A DNA stretch of 64,000 nt from Norana najaformis (GCA_964023275.1 OZ029927.1:3519715-3583714); one strand, 5' to 3'. Shown: positions 46,608 to 57,950, counted from the first letter of the stretch. The notes: generated by a model not told the origin, from the sequence alone. A program made the numbers and translations.

Positions 46608-46790
46608 CTCCCAATGCAGGTCATCTGTTCATTAGTTTAGCAAAATGTCCTTTCTGGGGAAAATCCCCTGTTGCGACGATTCGATACAGAGCAACTGCCA
46701 AAATCTATTGCATATCTGAGAACTTTACCCCAGCATACAGCAGCTTTTGGTGCCTTTCCAAACAACTGTTTTTGTTTCTAATATTTATTC
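46608..46790. repeat. Dispersed repeat P, copy 2
   Basis: Homologous to 1361-1540 in the same orientation (GCAAAATGTCC, GCAACTGCCAAAA, TGAGAACTTTACC). A plus frame through it (46529-46906) has no recognised domain. Confidence 0.55.
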
Positions 46791-46867
46791 ACCACCAGAT
46801 AAATACAACTGGACCACACATGCATGCATGCATTACTATAGTGAGTTCTACTGTACAGTATTACAAT

Positions 46868-47650
46868 GAGATTGTAATCATAATCATCAACTCGAGATTT
46901 CTTTAGCGCCCAATGGAAGCTAAGTAGTGAGAACCAGCTTATTCACAGACGTTCAGACAAAACAAAATTGTTAGGCAGGAAGGGTCAGATTCGGTTCCAG
47001 GTCCAGATCTCAAGGTCAGGCAGGCAGACAGTCAAACAGCTACCACGGATGGTGTTTAGAATTGGAGCGGGATAAGGGGAAGAGGAGGAAACTGGATATA
47101 ATTTGTGGAAGAGGAGTGTTTTCAGCATTGAGCAAGACCTGTGCAGATTGCTAGGGGTGAAGTGTTGCTGAGTTTGTAGGATGGGTCAGATAATTGTCAT
47201 AATTCTGGCAGAAGTTTATTTCAGAGGGGTAAAGAAACTATGGCTTTTGGGCGATTTCCAAATTTTATGGATGAGGTTATGGGAAGGTGGAGAAATGGTG
47301 GAAGAGGCACTGGAATCGAATCTGACCCTTCCCGTTTATCAATTCTGTTTTGACTGAACTCCTGTGAATAAGCTGGTAGAATGGAATGGTTGTACTGTAA
47401 ATAAATGACAAAGATAGGAGGGTTGGAAGGATAGAATTGTGTTGTAGACAATTGACAGGACTTTGTATTCTACTGTTTGTTCAGGTATTTTAAGCCAGTG
47501 AAGAGATTTGAGAACAGGAGTGATGTAATGATGTTTGGGGCTTTTGGTGACAGCACGAGAGACAGCATTCTTGATAGCCTGAAGGCGGTTTATTTTATGG
47601 AGAGTACTGTATACCTTCCTTTGTGCAACAGCACAAACACAATAGTGTTA
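46868..47650 (-). mobile_element. LINE fragment with family A tail
   Basis: The minus strand reads, with breaks, RLQAIKNAVSRAVTKSPKHH, YITPVLKSLHWLKIPEQ, VEYKVLSIVYNTILSFQPSY and LCHLFT. This follows the typical post-RT region of CR1-like LINEs. Downstream the frame degenerates, and the element ends at 46868-47030 with a family A tail (TTTTGTTTTGTCTGAACG, GAATAAGCTGGTTCTCAC, then AATCTCGAG and ATGATTATGATTACAAT). Copies of its body lie at 1550-1745. Confidence 0.7.
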
Positions 47651-47654
47651 ATAC

Positions 47655-48320
47655 TGAAGTCAGCCTGTCCAATCTCCCAAAGCCGGTCCACAGGGATATT
47701 AGAGTTAAAATTTCTATTTCTTCCCAGATTGCCTGTCCAAATAGTTTTCTAGTGATTGCAAACAAAAACTGCTAAAAAGTTCAGAGTTAATCCGTCAATC
47801 AGCCCACCTTCCAATCAGCTCAATTTGCTAACAAAAGTATCTCTACCCATAGAGACATTTTCAATTTTCTGAGTCATTCCTAGTGGCTTCCTCAATTTTC
47901 CTAGCCTTTCAGAAGCATTTACACTCAGCAGGGAGAAAGTATAAACAGGATGAGCAACAGAATGGCTTCTGGTATAGAGCCAAGCACCTCCAAGCAATTT
48001 CATGACGACAAAACGATGCTGGCACAGAATCTACAGATGCAGCAAGCAGTCCCAGCGGAAAGCATTCTTTAGCGTTCGTGTCAAATCTCATAACAACTGG
48101 AAACTGGGTAAGCAAAGAGATGCACCTGAAGCAAGATGAACAGAAGCACAGACATACAAATATAGACAGAAAGACATAGACAGAGTGACAACAAAACAAG
48201 CAAAGACAGATCGACAGATAGAAGCAGGGACAGCAAAACATATGACAGTCATACAGAAACAACAGAAGCACATCTATGAAGGCAGATTAACAGATTCAAA
48301 GGGACAAGCAGAACGTAAAC
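47655..48320. other. No gene seen
   Basis: Unique-looking sequence; 48120-48250 is rich in AGACAGA / CAGACATA words. Confidence 0.45.
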
Positions 48321-48326
48321 AAAGCC

Positions 48327-48500
48327 AGAATGGCTTCATGGTTGAATAAGTTCCTCATAATTCAAAGTGAACAGGTTCAAGACTCCTCTGAGACTGTCAC
48401 TGTGCAGAGACCTGGTGCAAGACCATAAAAACACATGCTTGGCTAGCACCACTGAGTAACAGCTGATTATATAGGGCTGATATAATAAAGAAAAAATAAA
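48327..48500 (+). mobile_element. tRNA-derived SINE
   Basis: The A-box region CTTCATGGTTGAATAAG and a perfect B box GGTTCAAGACTCC (48373-48385) are followed by CACCACTGAGTAACAGCTGA and an A-rich end with AATAAAGAAAAAATAAATAA. Confidence 0.55.
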
Positions 48501-48774
48501 TAAGCAGACAGATAAACAGATACAGACAGTACGACAATGAAAATGATTAAGATATGCAAAGGACAGTCTGCTTGAGATTTATCTAACGAGATAAGAAGAT
48601 GAGTGAGACAGACAGAAACAGATAGACAGACAGAGGAGAGAGATAGATCTGAAAAAGAGACCCCAACAGATGGAAAAAAAGGCTAAGCACAATTCTCCTT
48701 TTAAGAAATTCTCAAATCACTGAAACAAGGCTACCTAACAGATCTAAAGAGGTGCTTCAGTTGCAGACGTTTTT

Positions 48775-49255
48775 GTGCATCAGCTGGAACAGTTCAGACT
48801 TCCAGTGGAAGGTGGTTCCAGAAAATGCATAATGCTCAAGTCGACGTATGAAAGTGTGGAACTAAGAGGTAACCACATGCTCAAGAATAGAGTGATCAAC
48901 ACAGTTGAAATGTCAGCTGTGGAAACTGGAGCACACAGCTTCTTGATGTAACCTGGGGTTGTTCCGACCATTGCGGCAAGCTCAAAGAAGATGTTGAACC
49001 TGATTCCATCCTCAATATGGAGCCAGTCCAGCATTTCTCGCAAATAGACCAAAACGTGTAAGAATTCTTGTAGGTTGGCAACAATTCAGGTGGTGCTGTT
49101 AAGGTTGGACTGCAGCTGACATGTCTGATGTTTCAGCAGGCATGCAAGAAGAGCATTGTGGTAGTCCAAGGACATCAAGATGAAACAGTGGACCAGAGTC
49201 ACAGTTGCATCCAATGATGTGTTCTGATGAATGACCTTGATCTACTGTAGTCAGC
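48775..49255 (-). mobile_element. LINE C-terminal remnant
   Basis: The minus strand reads SLDYHNALLACLLKHQTCQL, QSNLNSTT, then LDWLHIEDGIRFNIFFELAA, TPGYIKKLCAPVSTAD, then HYAFSGTTFHWKSE. This parallels 'SRLDYCNALLAGLP', 'LHWLPIE-RI-FKI', 'P-YI--LC-PV' and 'AFS--AP--WN'. Many key residues are changed, so it is old. Confidence 0.6.
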
Positions 49256-49264
49256 ATTCAGGGA

Positions 49265-49440
49265 TAGAATGGTCAACTGGTTAGGGCGCTCACCGCGCAA
49301 CGTGGACAGTACGGTTCAAGCCTCTCCTGAGTGTAGGGATTTTGAGCAAATCCTTCACTCATGATAGCTAAGTGCCATCAATTGATGCTTAGTCGTTAGA
49401 TAGTGATGCTTAATAACTGCAGAAATAACAACAGAAATAA
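49265..49440 (+). mobile_element. tRNA-derived SINE, family S1 (best copy)
   Basis: A tRNA-like head has an A box TGGTTAGGGCG (49278-49288), CTCACCGCGCAACGTGG and a B box GGTTCAAGCCT (49313-49323). The tail reads GCTAAGTGCCATCAATTGAT, GCTTAGTCGTTAGATAGTGA and TGCTTAATAACTGC, then AGAAATAACAACAGAAATAA. This is the reference for the S1 copies at 8045 and 21722. Confidence 0.75.
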
Positions 49441-49449
49441 TGATATAAA

Positions 49450-49560
49450 GTGCCATAAATGTAAATGTACATGTTGTCTAGAGTGACCGTATGTATGCCC
49501 TCGACCCTGCTCAGTTTTCTATGAATGTATTGGGTGAGATCCTTCAAGACCGACATAGCA
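49450..49560 (+). repeat. Dispersed repeat R, partial copy
   Basis: ATGTAAATGTACATG, CCCTCGACCCTGCTCAG, then GTATTGGGTGAGATCCTTCA match 62360-62450. It follows an S1 SINE directly. Confidence 0.5.
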
Positions 49561-52500
49561 GCAATGCAGACATCATACTGAATAATACAACAGACATACA
49601 CTTGATAACTGATTTATGCAAACTTCACAGATCTTCCAGGCAGTTTTTAGGTCCTGAACAGCAACAAACAAAAGTATTCTGCACCACTGTTTACTTCCAA
49701 CTTGATGTTGCTATCAAATCAAGCAAATCATTAAGTGTGAACAAATTGCTTTAGGTCGATTTCACAGTAATTGCTCATCCGACTCACGGCCAGTGTCACT
49801 GGCTCACAAGGCAGGCATTTTGCCAACTGCATCACAACGTCACATCCACATATTGCAACTTCCATCAAGTGGAAAGCCAAAATTAAACGTCAAAATCAAT
49901 GAGCATCATCTAGTATTTCTAGCCCTTGATGACGCACATCCTGGGTGACACTAAAAAATGAGTTCTACGATTACGCCTGACTAACACTATTACTGACAAC
50001 ACACATCTACTAAAAAAGCTGTCAAGATCAGTACACATTCCCTAAGCATCAAGTGACGAATGCGAGTTCTCTCCGCTTACGGCAAACAACAACGTTTATT
50101 GGCATGTATGCCAAGCAGCGGAAATGGTTACTACATTGTCTGTCTCGGACACTTGTTTAATTTGTAACTAAAGAGACGGTCTGCCGTGTGCGATGGCTGC
50201 AGTTGCTTCAAACTGAAGAACAGTGGTTTCTGTTAGAACAATGGTTTCTGTAGTTAGTCTTTACATTACAATGGGTTCATGATGATGTTAACTGTTCAGG
50301 AAATTTTAATATTCTAATATTAGATGTTGTAAATTTAATGGCTCGTTCATCATCTTTAACACAAGAGAGCCAGAGACTCGGAACGTGCTGTCAAACATCA
50401 ACTCTGGATGGGAATCCTTCGGTTGGGCTCTGCATGTGTTTCGGGGCCGGCCAGTGACGACCTTTTCTAGTTATCTGTGCATTAAATGCCTACAGATGAG
50501 CCTGTCTTCCTTAAAAACCTTTACATGATTTAGGCTAGTATAAGCAGTGCTTCATGGGGTGCTAAAAGGTGCTATATAAAGTACCTGGACAACTAACCAA
50601 CTAACTACAGTGTAACTAGCTAACGAAAATGTAAACTATTGAACTGTTTCCACATACAAAAATTTATTCTTGTACATTTAATCAAAAACTAAACTCTTGT
50701 ACTTTTCCACATTAAAATCTGCATTAGTGAAAGCAGCTTTATTTAACAGTGCTCAAACCGCAAAAGGTCCAACAAACAACCAAAATCTTCAAGCAAATGC
50801 AGTCAGTTTAATGATAAGTTCTTGCAGGGTGTTGGTGAATTACTAAAAAAGGTTTATCAGGTTGAGCCAACTTAAAAATTTTCTATTTTGAGATGGGAGT
50901 AAAAAAACTCCATGAGATAGGGCACAAAAGACTGAGTTCATCAAATGCAAATGTTTCAGACTGAAGATCAGAAACCAAAAGATAGAATTAAGAAATCAGG
51001 GGCCAACATCCTAAACGAACTGTCTGCCCGTCGCCAGAATTCATTACTGTATTGACGTCAAGGGATCTAAAAATTGTACACTAACAAAGGAATAGGCAGA
51101 TATTGACTGGCAGACTCTCGCTCATAACCAACATCATAAATATTATACAGCATACACAACACCAAGAACGATGACATGGGATATCTGTACATTTTCCTAG
51201 AAACACCACATAGCAAGGATCCTTCTTGTTCAAGGACAATAATTTCCTGACGATTCATGCGCTTACGCCTGACTTGAGAAATGAATTCTACCGGACAACT
51301 TCACTGAAGCCCAAGTTCACATTTTACAGCAATGCACTGCGTTTTTTTGAGTTCAATAACCTGGTGTCCATTGTTACGTGTTTTGCTGTCATTTTAGGTT
51401 ATGCAAACATAAAACTCGTCAGCATTGGAATTCTACAAATCTCATTCATCAAGCTCAGATTTTGGAGTTAAATGCATAACCAGAACTGGAAAAATCAGTT
51501 TCATTTCTGCAGGGCCGATTCATGATTTCTTCAAGCAACATAAATCTAAAAATATAAATGATTTTTAAAATGCAGCTCATCTAAATGAAATGGGGAGCAG
51601 GAATATTGCTGGGTGGGTATAACAGTGGATCTAGTGAGTGTCTTACCCAGTTGTTGCCAACTTACCATTACAATTACAAAATACTCTTTAAAATGTCACG
51701 GGCTGTCAACTAGCGTTACCAACCCTCCCGTTTTCTCTAGAAATCTCCCAGAATCAGAGCTCTTTCATGTCCCATCTTCAAAGTACTGAGAGAAATAAAT
51801 CTCCTTTTCTTGCATTCCCAGGTTTTTGCATCTTTTTTTAAATTCTGAACTAGAAAAGACAAATCTAGTAAAGCTTATCAGAAAGTTTCAATCTTATTTT
51901 ATCATATACTCTTCTTATAAAATAGGAAAGGCTAAAAAAATAAGCAAAAACAGCAATTAAATCTGAATTTAGATAAAGCAAGGTCTATGAAGACTTCTGT
52001 GTTTGCCCACAAGCAAAAGAACAGCTAACATCTGTAACAGCTGATGTGAGAACATTGGAATTTTTTCATAGTGTCAAAGTTTAATAGACATTGTATATTT
52101 GAAAAATATGATCAAATCAAGCTAATTGGTTTGTAAGTAAGCGAATATTTGTAGAAGTGACTTAAACAAACAACAAGGTCAATTTCTTTGATTACACATT
52201 AGGTTTTGTTAAATGGTAATAGTTCTTTAGCAGATTGATTTTGAAGTGTGGAACAATTGACAGTCTGCTAGTCAGTTTTAATATTCTCCTCTTCACCTAG
52301 ACAGAGGTCCAGCTTGATATGATATCACAGGGGAGTTTCAGGGTGGTGGCCAATTCCGTATCCTGTCAAAATGAAATCGTGCCTAGAATCTGAGGAGCAC
52401 TGCACTTTCTGACCCCTAGCTGGGTTTCAAGGTTTACGGCTGGATAGTGATTAGCAAAGTTTCTCCCTGAATTTGGTTCTCCAAAGTTGACAGCTCTACC

Positions 52501-52660
52501 ACTGGTTAATGCAGGAAAGGTTTAGGCCTGCATACGTAATATTACTATAATCAACCTCATGCAAATGAATTCACGCATCAGGGTTGTGGCGGCTTGAGTT
52601 GCAAGAAAACAACGTACTTTTTGAATCTGATGGAAGTTGCAGTTGATTTTTGAACCCTTG
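49561..52660. other. No gene seen; retroelement tail at 50550-50590
   Basis: On plus, GGGGTGCTAAAAGGTGCTAT, then ATAAAGTACCTGG, is a tail of the GTGCTATATAA type. The rest is AT-rich with motif-free frames. Confidence 0.4.
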
Positions 52661-52669
52661 TACAGTGCC

Positions 52670-52736
52670 CTTTACTTCGGCCTCGGCTGTGCTACGGCGC
52701 TATATAAATTGTCTTATTATTATTATTATTATTAAG
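52670..52736 (+). mobile_element. LINE 3' tail with (ATT)n
   Basis: TTCGGCCTCGGCTGTGCTAC, GGCGCTATATAAATTGTC and TTATTATTATTATTATTATT form a typical CR1/L2-like end. Confidence 0.6.
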
Positions 52737-53394
52737 TCATAGAAGCACAATCAGCATACTCTCTTCACATGCCATGCCAAGCCATGTGTGTATGTATGTA
52801 GGTTTGTATGTAAGTAGATACATAAGCACATATATATGTATGCATATACAGTATGCATGCATGTATCTGACTATTTGTATAGCACCTTTAGGAACCTTTC
52901 AAAGGCCCTTTCCTTCAGACTGCGCAGTCCAATAGCAGCCATTTATGGCTGTTGCCATCTGGTGAATATTTCTTCAGAGAATTTCCTAATGCCTGTCTCT
53001 CTGGCAGCTGCACAAAGGTCCAGCCTCAAGTGCAGAGTTAAAAATAAGAGAAGCTCGACAGCACCTGTTGTTTGCCTTACCTTGCCCATCTTTCGTATGA
53101 TAATCTAATCTAATCCTAGAACTTTATAGCACTTAATTAATTACACCAACATAGATTTGCAATCTGGTTATTCCCAAGGGTCAGTCAGTTGAGACAGAAG
53201 GTCACCCTAAGGAGGACAAGTGCGTTGAAACAAAAACATCTTGAGTCAAACTCCTTGACTTGCTATCTTCATTGAGGCAATTCTTAACATTTTCTCCCTT
53301 TGACAATTATTATTATTATTGAATGAATATTAAGAGATTAACATGCCTGACAACAAAAATAATTGGAATTAATTAATTTAATAAGTTATTAATT

Positions 53395-54475
53395 AATAAC
53401 TTATATTATGCTGATATCCAATGCACACGGTACCAACCGATGGTGCACCAAAACCAAGCCACACCCAGATGATTATCCAGACGATTAGTCCATTACGACA
53501 GAAAGGCAGCCTGTGGTGGATAAGCAACTTGAACAAGTAAGTCTTCAACTGAGAATCAAATGAAACATGCAACTGAACAGAATGTAACAGAAACAGGATA
53601 AGACTTTCAAAAGCCAGGTCCAGCAACTGAAAAAGCCTATTCAACAAGAACCGTTCTAGTCTTAGGTATCATCAGAGAAAGGCAATCAGACGACCTAGCT
53701 GAATAATAAAAAGTTTGGAGAATGAGAACTGATTTAAAGTATTGTGATTGGCCAGAGTTAAATGTTTATAAACTACAAGCCCCATTTGAAACAAATCCTT
53801 TGTTGAACATGAAGTCAGTGCAGAGATTTACGTACAGGGGCTATACGCTCATATTTGGACAGTTATAGCTCTGGCCAAAGAGTTCTGAACTCTGTGGAGT
53901 TTCTGCATCTTTGACTTTGTAATACTAGTAAGACGTGAGTTATAGTAACCAAGGCGACTAGAGATCAATGTGTTTGCCTGAGATACCTTAAGCATATGGG
54001 GACATAATGCCTCATTCCACACATGTAACAAATATACACATATGACGACTTACAAACACCATTCACATAGTTGTTGAGAGACACAGTAGAATCAAAAACA
54101 ACACCTAAGTTACAAGCAGCATCAGCCAACTCAAAAAGTGAGTCACCCAGTTTTAAAGATTTAAGGCATTCAAACTTCTTAAGTTTAAATATACTGACTG
54201 AGTGTGTGGACTAAGATAAGTAGCAAACCAGTGGATGGTGGGACCAAAAACCCCAAACCAGTGCTAGAGATGATGCAAAAGAGAAAGGCCCATAGTATCA
54301 AAAGCAGCAGACATGTCAGTTAAGCCGAACAAGTGCTGTCACCCTACTCTTATACAAAGACCACATGAAGTCATTATGAACAGTGAGACGGGCAGATTCT
54401 GTTGAATAAAACTTGGGGTATGCATACTGAAAGCAGGATATTAGAGATTTGGATGATTTATAGGTCTGCAAAAAT
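53395..54475 (-). mobile_element. LINE-beta fragment including degenerate RT core
   Basis: The 5' part on minus (about 54475-54230) reads STESARLTVHNDFMWSLYKS, RVTALV, a stop near the expected 'DLSAAFDTID' position, then WFGISG/ISWF-like sequence. This is the palm region. Further on come SSRLGYYNSRLTSITKSKMQ, KLHRVQNSLARAITVQ and then FDSQLKTYLFKLLIHHRLPF. The 3' UTR carries TTGGTGCACCATCGGTTGG and ends in TTATTAATTAATAA. It is the same family and orientation as 15765-16395, and dead. Confidence 0.7.
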
Positions 54476-54564
54476 TCACCAAAATGTCAGTTTGAACAAA
54501 ATATGAAACAAGCCAAAAATATTTGTAAAATATTTCTAACAGACAGAATTAACACGTGACAGAC

Positions 54565-54687
54565 CTTGGCAGAGCACTGGGTCGTTGGAAGAGAAGTCAT
54601 TGTCCTGGCAGTGGCAGATGTACGATCCAATCGTGTTTTCACAGACAGCACCCAATGGACACATACCATTCACACACTCGTCCACAT
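54565..54687 (-). CDS. Calcium-binding EGF-like domain exon
   Basis: The minus strand has an AG before 54687 (GATTGATGAATCAG), 123 open bases and a donor CCAAG|GTCTGT. In phase 1 at both ends the exon encodes (D)VDECVNGMCPLGAVC, ENTIGSYICHCQ, then DNDFSSNDPVLCQ. The DVDEC start, six cysteines (codons 4, 9, 15, 24, 26, 39), the N-x-x-GSY-x-C-x-C core and phase 1-1 boundaries are diagnostic of a cbEGF module. The D/N-D-E of the N-terminus and the Asn before TIGSY are the usual calcium-binding and hydroxylation-consensus positions. It belongs to an extracellular or membrane mosaic protein reading leftward. The next exons on either side are 56775-56927 upstream and none identified downstream. The specific protein is not recognised. 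Confidence 0.88.
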
Positions 54688-54689
54688 CT

Positions 54690-56770
54690 GATTCATCAAT
54701 CCATACCACAGGTTAATAAAATTCCAACAGTTCATGTACTGTAATTGTATTTTTATGCAGAACCATTTTAGTGCCTCTGTGAGGTTCTTGAAAGGCTCTA
54801 TATGAATAGCCAGATATATACATACACAAACTCTACAGTTAAAATCTTTGGCAGTGTTCCAACCTTGTCAGCCATTGCTAACACTAGTGCAATAACACTC
54901 ATATGTTGAAGCCAAACTTGTTAAAACAGTGGTGTTAATAACCATACGTTCATATCAAATACACTAACAGCTGGCTGTTCTGTTCAAGGCAAACTGGGTC
55001 ACAGGGGTTCAATTTTTAAGCTGTTTTAACGAGATCAATATTTATGAAATTTCAACTGTATTGTAGAAATTGCCTAAGCTTCCCATGTTGACTAGCACAA
55101 AAGCAATCATTTTTATAGCCTAATTAACGATGTATGTTCAAGAGAAGTTAATGGTCAATGCACATTTTAAACTAATAGTATATGCTAAACTTTCTACATT
55201 TAAACCAGCTTATTCACAGGTATAAAATTTGTAGGACAGTTGGCATGCTGTACTGGATTTTTTTAACGTGCAGAAGTCAAGAGAACCATTTACGGCTAAA
55301 GCATGAAATGCATTTTGTACCAGTGGCTGTTCACCATGCAGGCCACCAAAACAATCAGGGCACTTAAAAAGGCTGCTAATGTTTTGCACTAAAGATCAAC
55401 AATAAATGCATCTGTGTTGAAGAACTCTGCACTTTGTGAAACCTAGTCCTCATTTACCAAGAGAAATGCAGATGATGAGGAAATGCAGATGATGAGGAAA
55501 TGCAGATGATGAGGAAATGCAGATGATGAGGAAATGCAAGGTGATGAGAAAATGCAAGGTGATGAGGAAAGACGTCTGATGTCCACTGTTTCAAAACCAC
55601 TGTTACAAATGTTTGCAACTTCCTACTCTCAATATTGGTAAATAAGCAGCAAGAGTAAGTCCCTTTCCCCACAGTCTTAATCTTGCATTTTGTGTATAAA
55701 CTAGATACTATATTATAAATTATATTGATCAGAGTTTACCAGAGGAAAATAGTGGTATGGAAATTTGAAAATTTTCTGTCCTTGTTGACAATCACTTTTA
55801 GGCATTTGTAAAAGCATTTGTAAAACGGACATTGTAAAGCAGCACCTTAGAAGTAGCTCACAATTACGAAGCTCTATAAATTGTTATTATTTCAATTACA
55901 TTCAAAGCCATGCTTTGCAAATGTCTTGGCAGGGTATGAACCATTGTGCTACCATATCGTTTAGGAATATTTACACATACATGCTATAGGCTTTTTTAAC
56001 ATTCTTCTCTTTCCTTATCTCATATTGCAAATTTTAATTTAAAGACCCCAGCTACTGGCACTTCTTAGGTAAACAACTGATTTTGATTAACAGAACAGCA
56101 ATAACAACAATATACATATGTAACACATTTTCGTCTCTCTGAATTTATTTTATTTTGCTGTGGGCTGCTTAACACCTCAAGGAATTAAACTGTAATAATA
56201 AAACTAAAATATTCTGCCATCTAATCTACCATAGTTTCACACATATACCCCGCAGGTTATGTGAGATTTTTCAAACCCTGCACCTCCTGCTGGAAACTGG
56301 TAACCTTCATGAGTGGGTAATGCCAGTTTATTTTAATGAGATGGTAGCCACGAGCTTACTGTACTTCCTGGATCGTAATATGACATACCATAAGTTGTGG
56401 AATACCAATAAACGAATTTGTGACAGGTAGCAAAGTAATAAATGACTATTAAAGAGGAAGAGAAGCAGAGGAATAGGAAAATCTAGCCCTGAAAGGCAGC
56501 CAAGGGTATAAAGCATTAGAGACTCCATTTCTTAGTCTCAGCATGTGAGGGACTGAGGGTGGCGTGATTCCTCTCCCTCACTGTCTGAAATTCCCATGAA
56601 CACTGCATGTCAGCATATTCCTTATTTAGGCGAGTCTGGCAGCACCAAAGCCACGAATCAGACTGCTGGTCAATCCTTGCAGATGAAGAATCATTTGCGA
56701 TGATAAAACTGACTGGAACAGGTACTGGTGATTCTTTTGGGAGTGGCTCTTGTATGTCGCTCTGCAATAC
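54690..56770. other. Intron of the EGF gene; no further exon found
   Basis: It lies between two EGF-type exons in the same orientation. It contains a retroelement tail at 54770-54815 (AGTGCCTCTGTGAGGTTCTT, GAAAGGCTCTATATGAATAG) and the 17-bp array below. Confidence 0.6.
55464..55568 (+). repeat. 17-bp tandem array
   Basis: AAATGCAGATGATGAGG repeats four times, then two variant units have AAATGCAAGGTGATGAG. Confidence 0.9.
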
Positions 56771-56774
56771 TTAC

Positions 56775-56927
56775 CAACACATGTACCATCTTGCAGGGAA
56801 AATCCTCGTTCACAGACGCACTGGTCAGTCGCTGCATCACATCCAACCAGGTTTTGCACATAGGCATTTGGACAGAGCAGGGAACCGGAGCATGGGGTGC
56901 CTTCAGTTGGACCCGCATCTGGCAAAT
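56775..56927 (-). CDS. EGF/EB-like cysteine-rich domain exon
   Basis: On minus a good acceptor (CTGCTGTTTTGATACAG) and a strong donor (GTTG|GTAAG) bound 153 open bases, phase 1 at both ends. An alternative acceptor 9 bp downstream (TTGCCAG) would start at 56918. The exon encodes LPDAGPTEGTPCSGSLLCPN, AYVQNLVGCDAATDQCVCER and GFSLQDGTCV. Six cysteines are spaced C-x5-C-x10-C-x6-C-x-C-x10-C, an EGF-like module; the arrangement also resembles EB modules. It lacks the DxDE start, so it is not the calcium-binding type. It lies 2.1 kb upstream of the cbEGF exon with matching phase, so the two can be spliced together directly. Confidence 0.85.
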
Positions 56928-56929
56928 CT

Positions 56930-57870
56930 GTATCAAAACAGCAGAACACAAATCTGTGCAGTTCTCCAAGGTATTAAACGAACACAAATAATGACAGTAA
57001 CAGCAAACAAAGTGAAAAGACTTCTTCAACTCACTTCCTTTTGAATCACCCTTCTAACTTTCAGGAATGATCCTAGGAATCTCCTCATCTGAAGCAGTGT
57101 GTTGTAATGTAAGTAGCTTCACTTCAAGATAATATCTCGTTGAAGGGAGATGTAATCAAAACAAAACAATGCAAGCTAAATTTAGGCAAACAAAGGAAGA
57201 AAGGAGCATGTATCAAGAGTTTATAGAGAGCCTTGGTCAGAATGATTAGCCAAATCACCTCACATTACAGTTAGTGGAATTCCACAGTGCGCCTCCAAAA
57301 TGTTTACTGCACACAATATTCACTCTTTTCAAGCATCCACTTCAATGAAAGAGAACACTTCAAATGCTCACAAAAAGATTCAAGTAGCATTCCTAGTCAT
57401 CAACTGACACAGACGTAATTAAAGGAAAGACATTCCAGGCGGACAAGTCACTGATAAAATAACACATTACCTTCATTGGGCACTTTCAAGCACACTATCA
57501 GATAAATAATTTTATTACAACAGTTCTGAGAGGCAGTTCTATGGTAAAAAACCGGTTGGGTTCTAATAGACTCAACACTTGCCACACAGCAGAGGCCTTG
57601 GGCCATGATGAGCTTTTCTGAGATCCCTGCAACTGTCAAGTGCTAAGCACCTCACTTGAAATACTTCATTATTCATACAACTGAAAAATTTGATATCATG
57701 TCATAATAGTAAGAAACATTTTTGTAAAACATGTTTTCTAAAACTCTGCTGCAGATTCCCCCCCCCCTTGTCCCAGTCCCAAGCCTAGACGAAGAAGGGC
57801 TGCACTGCAGGTGCAGATAATATCTGCCACAAAACAAATAAGACTACAAAAACATGTGAAGAGGTCTTTT
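56930..57870. other. Probable intron; nothing else seen
   Basis: Unique-looking AT-rich sequence with a poly-C run near 57757-57767. The minus frame 57448-57639 follows an AG, but no donor supports it as an exon. Confidence 0.5.
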
Positions 57871-57873
57871 GTG

Positions 57874-57950
57874 TTGTCAGGTCAGGAATGCCTCTGAGGA
57901 GTTTCCCTTGAAGCGGTGCTATATAAATTTGTGATTATAATTACAATCAC
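57874..57950 (+). mobile_element. Retroelement tail, family T
   Basis: TGTCAGGTCAGGAATGCCTC, TGAGGAGTTTCCCTTGAAGC, GGTGCTATATAAATTTGTGA and TTATAATTACAATCAC. It is nearly identical to 59286-59386; a diverged minus copy is at 63800-63862. Confidence 0.7.

Noticed and set aside
48521-48650. Dense AGACAGA words as a regulatory element
   Set aside because: Simple-sequence drift of the kind common across the window; no palindrome or phasing.
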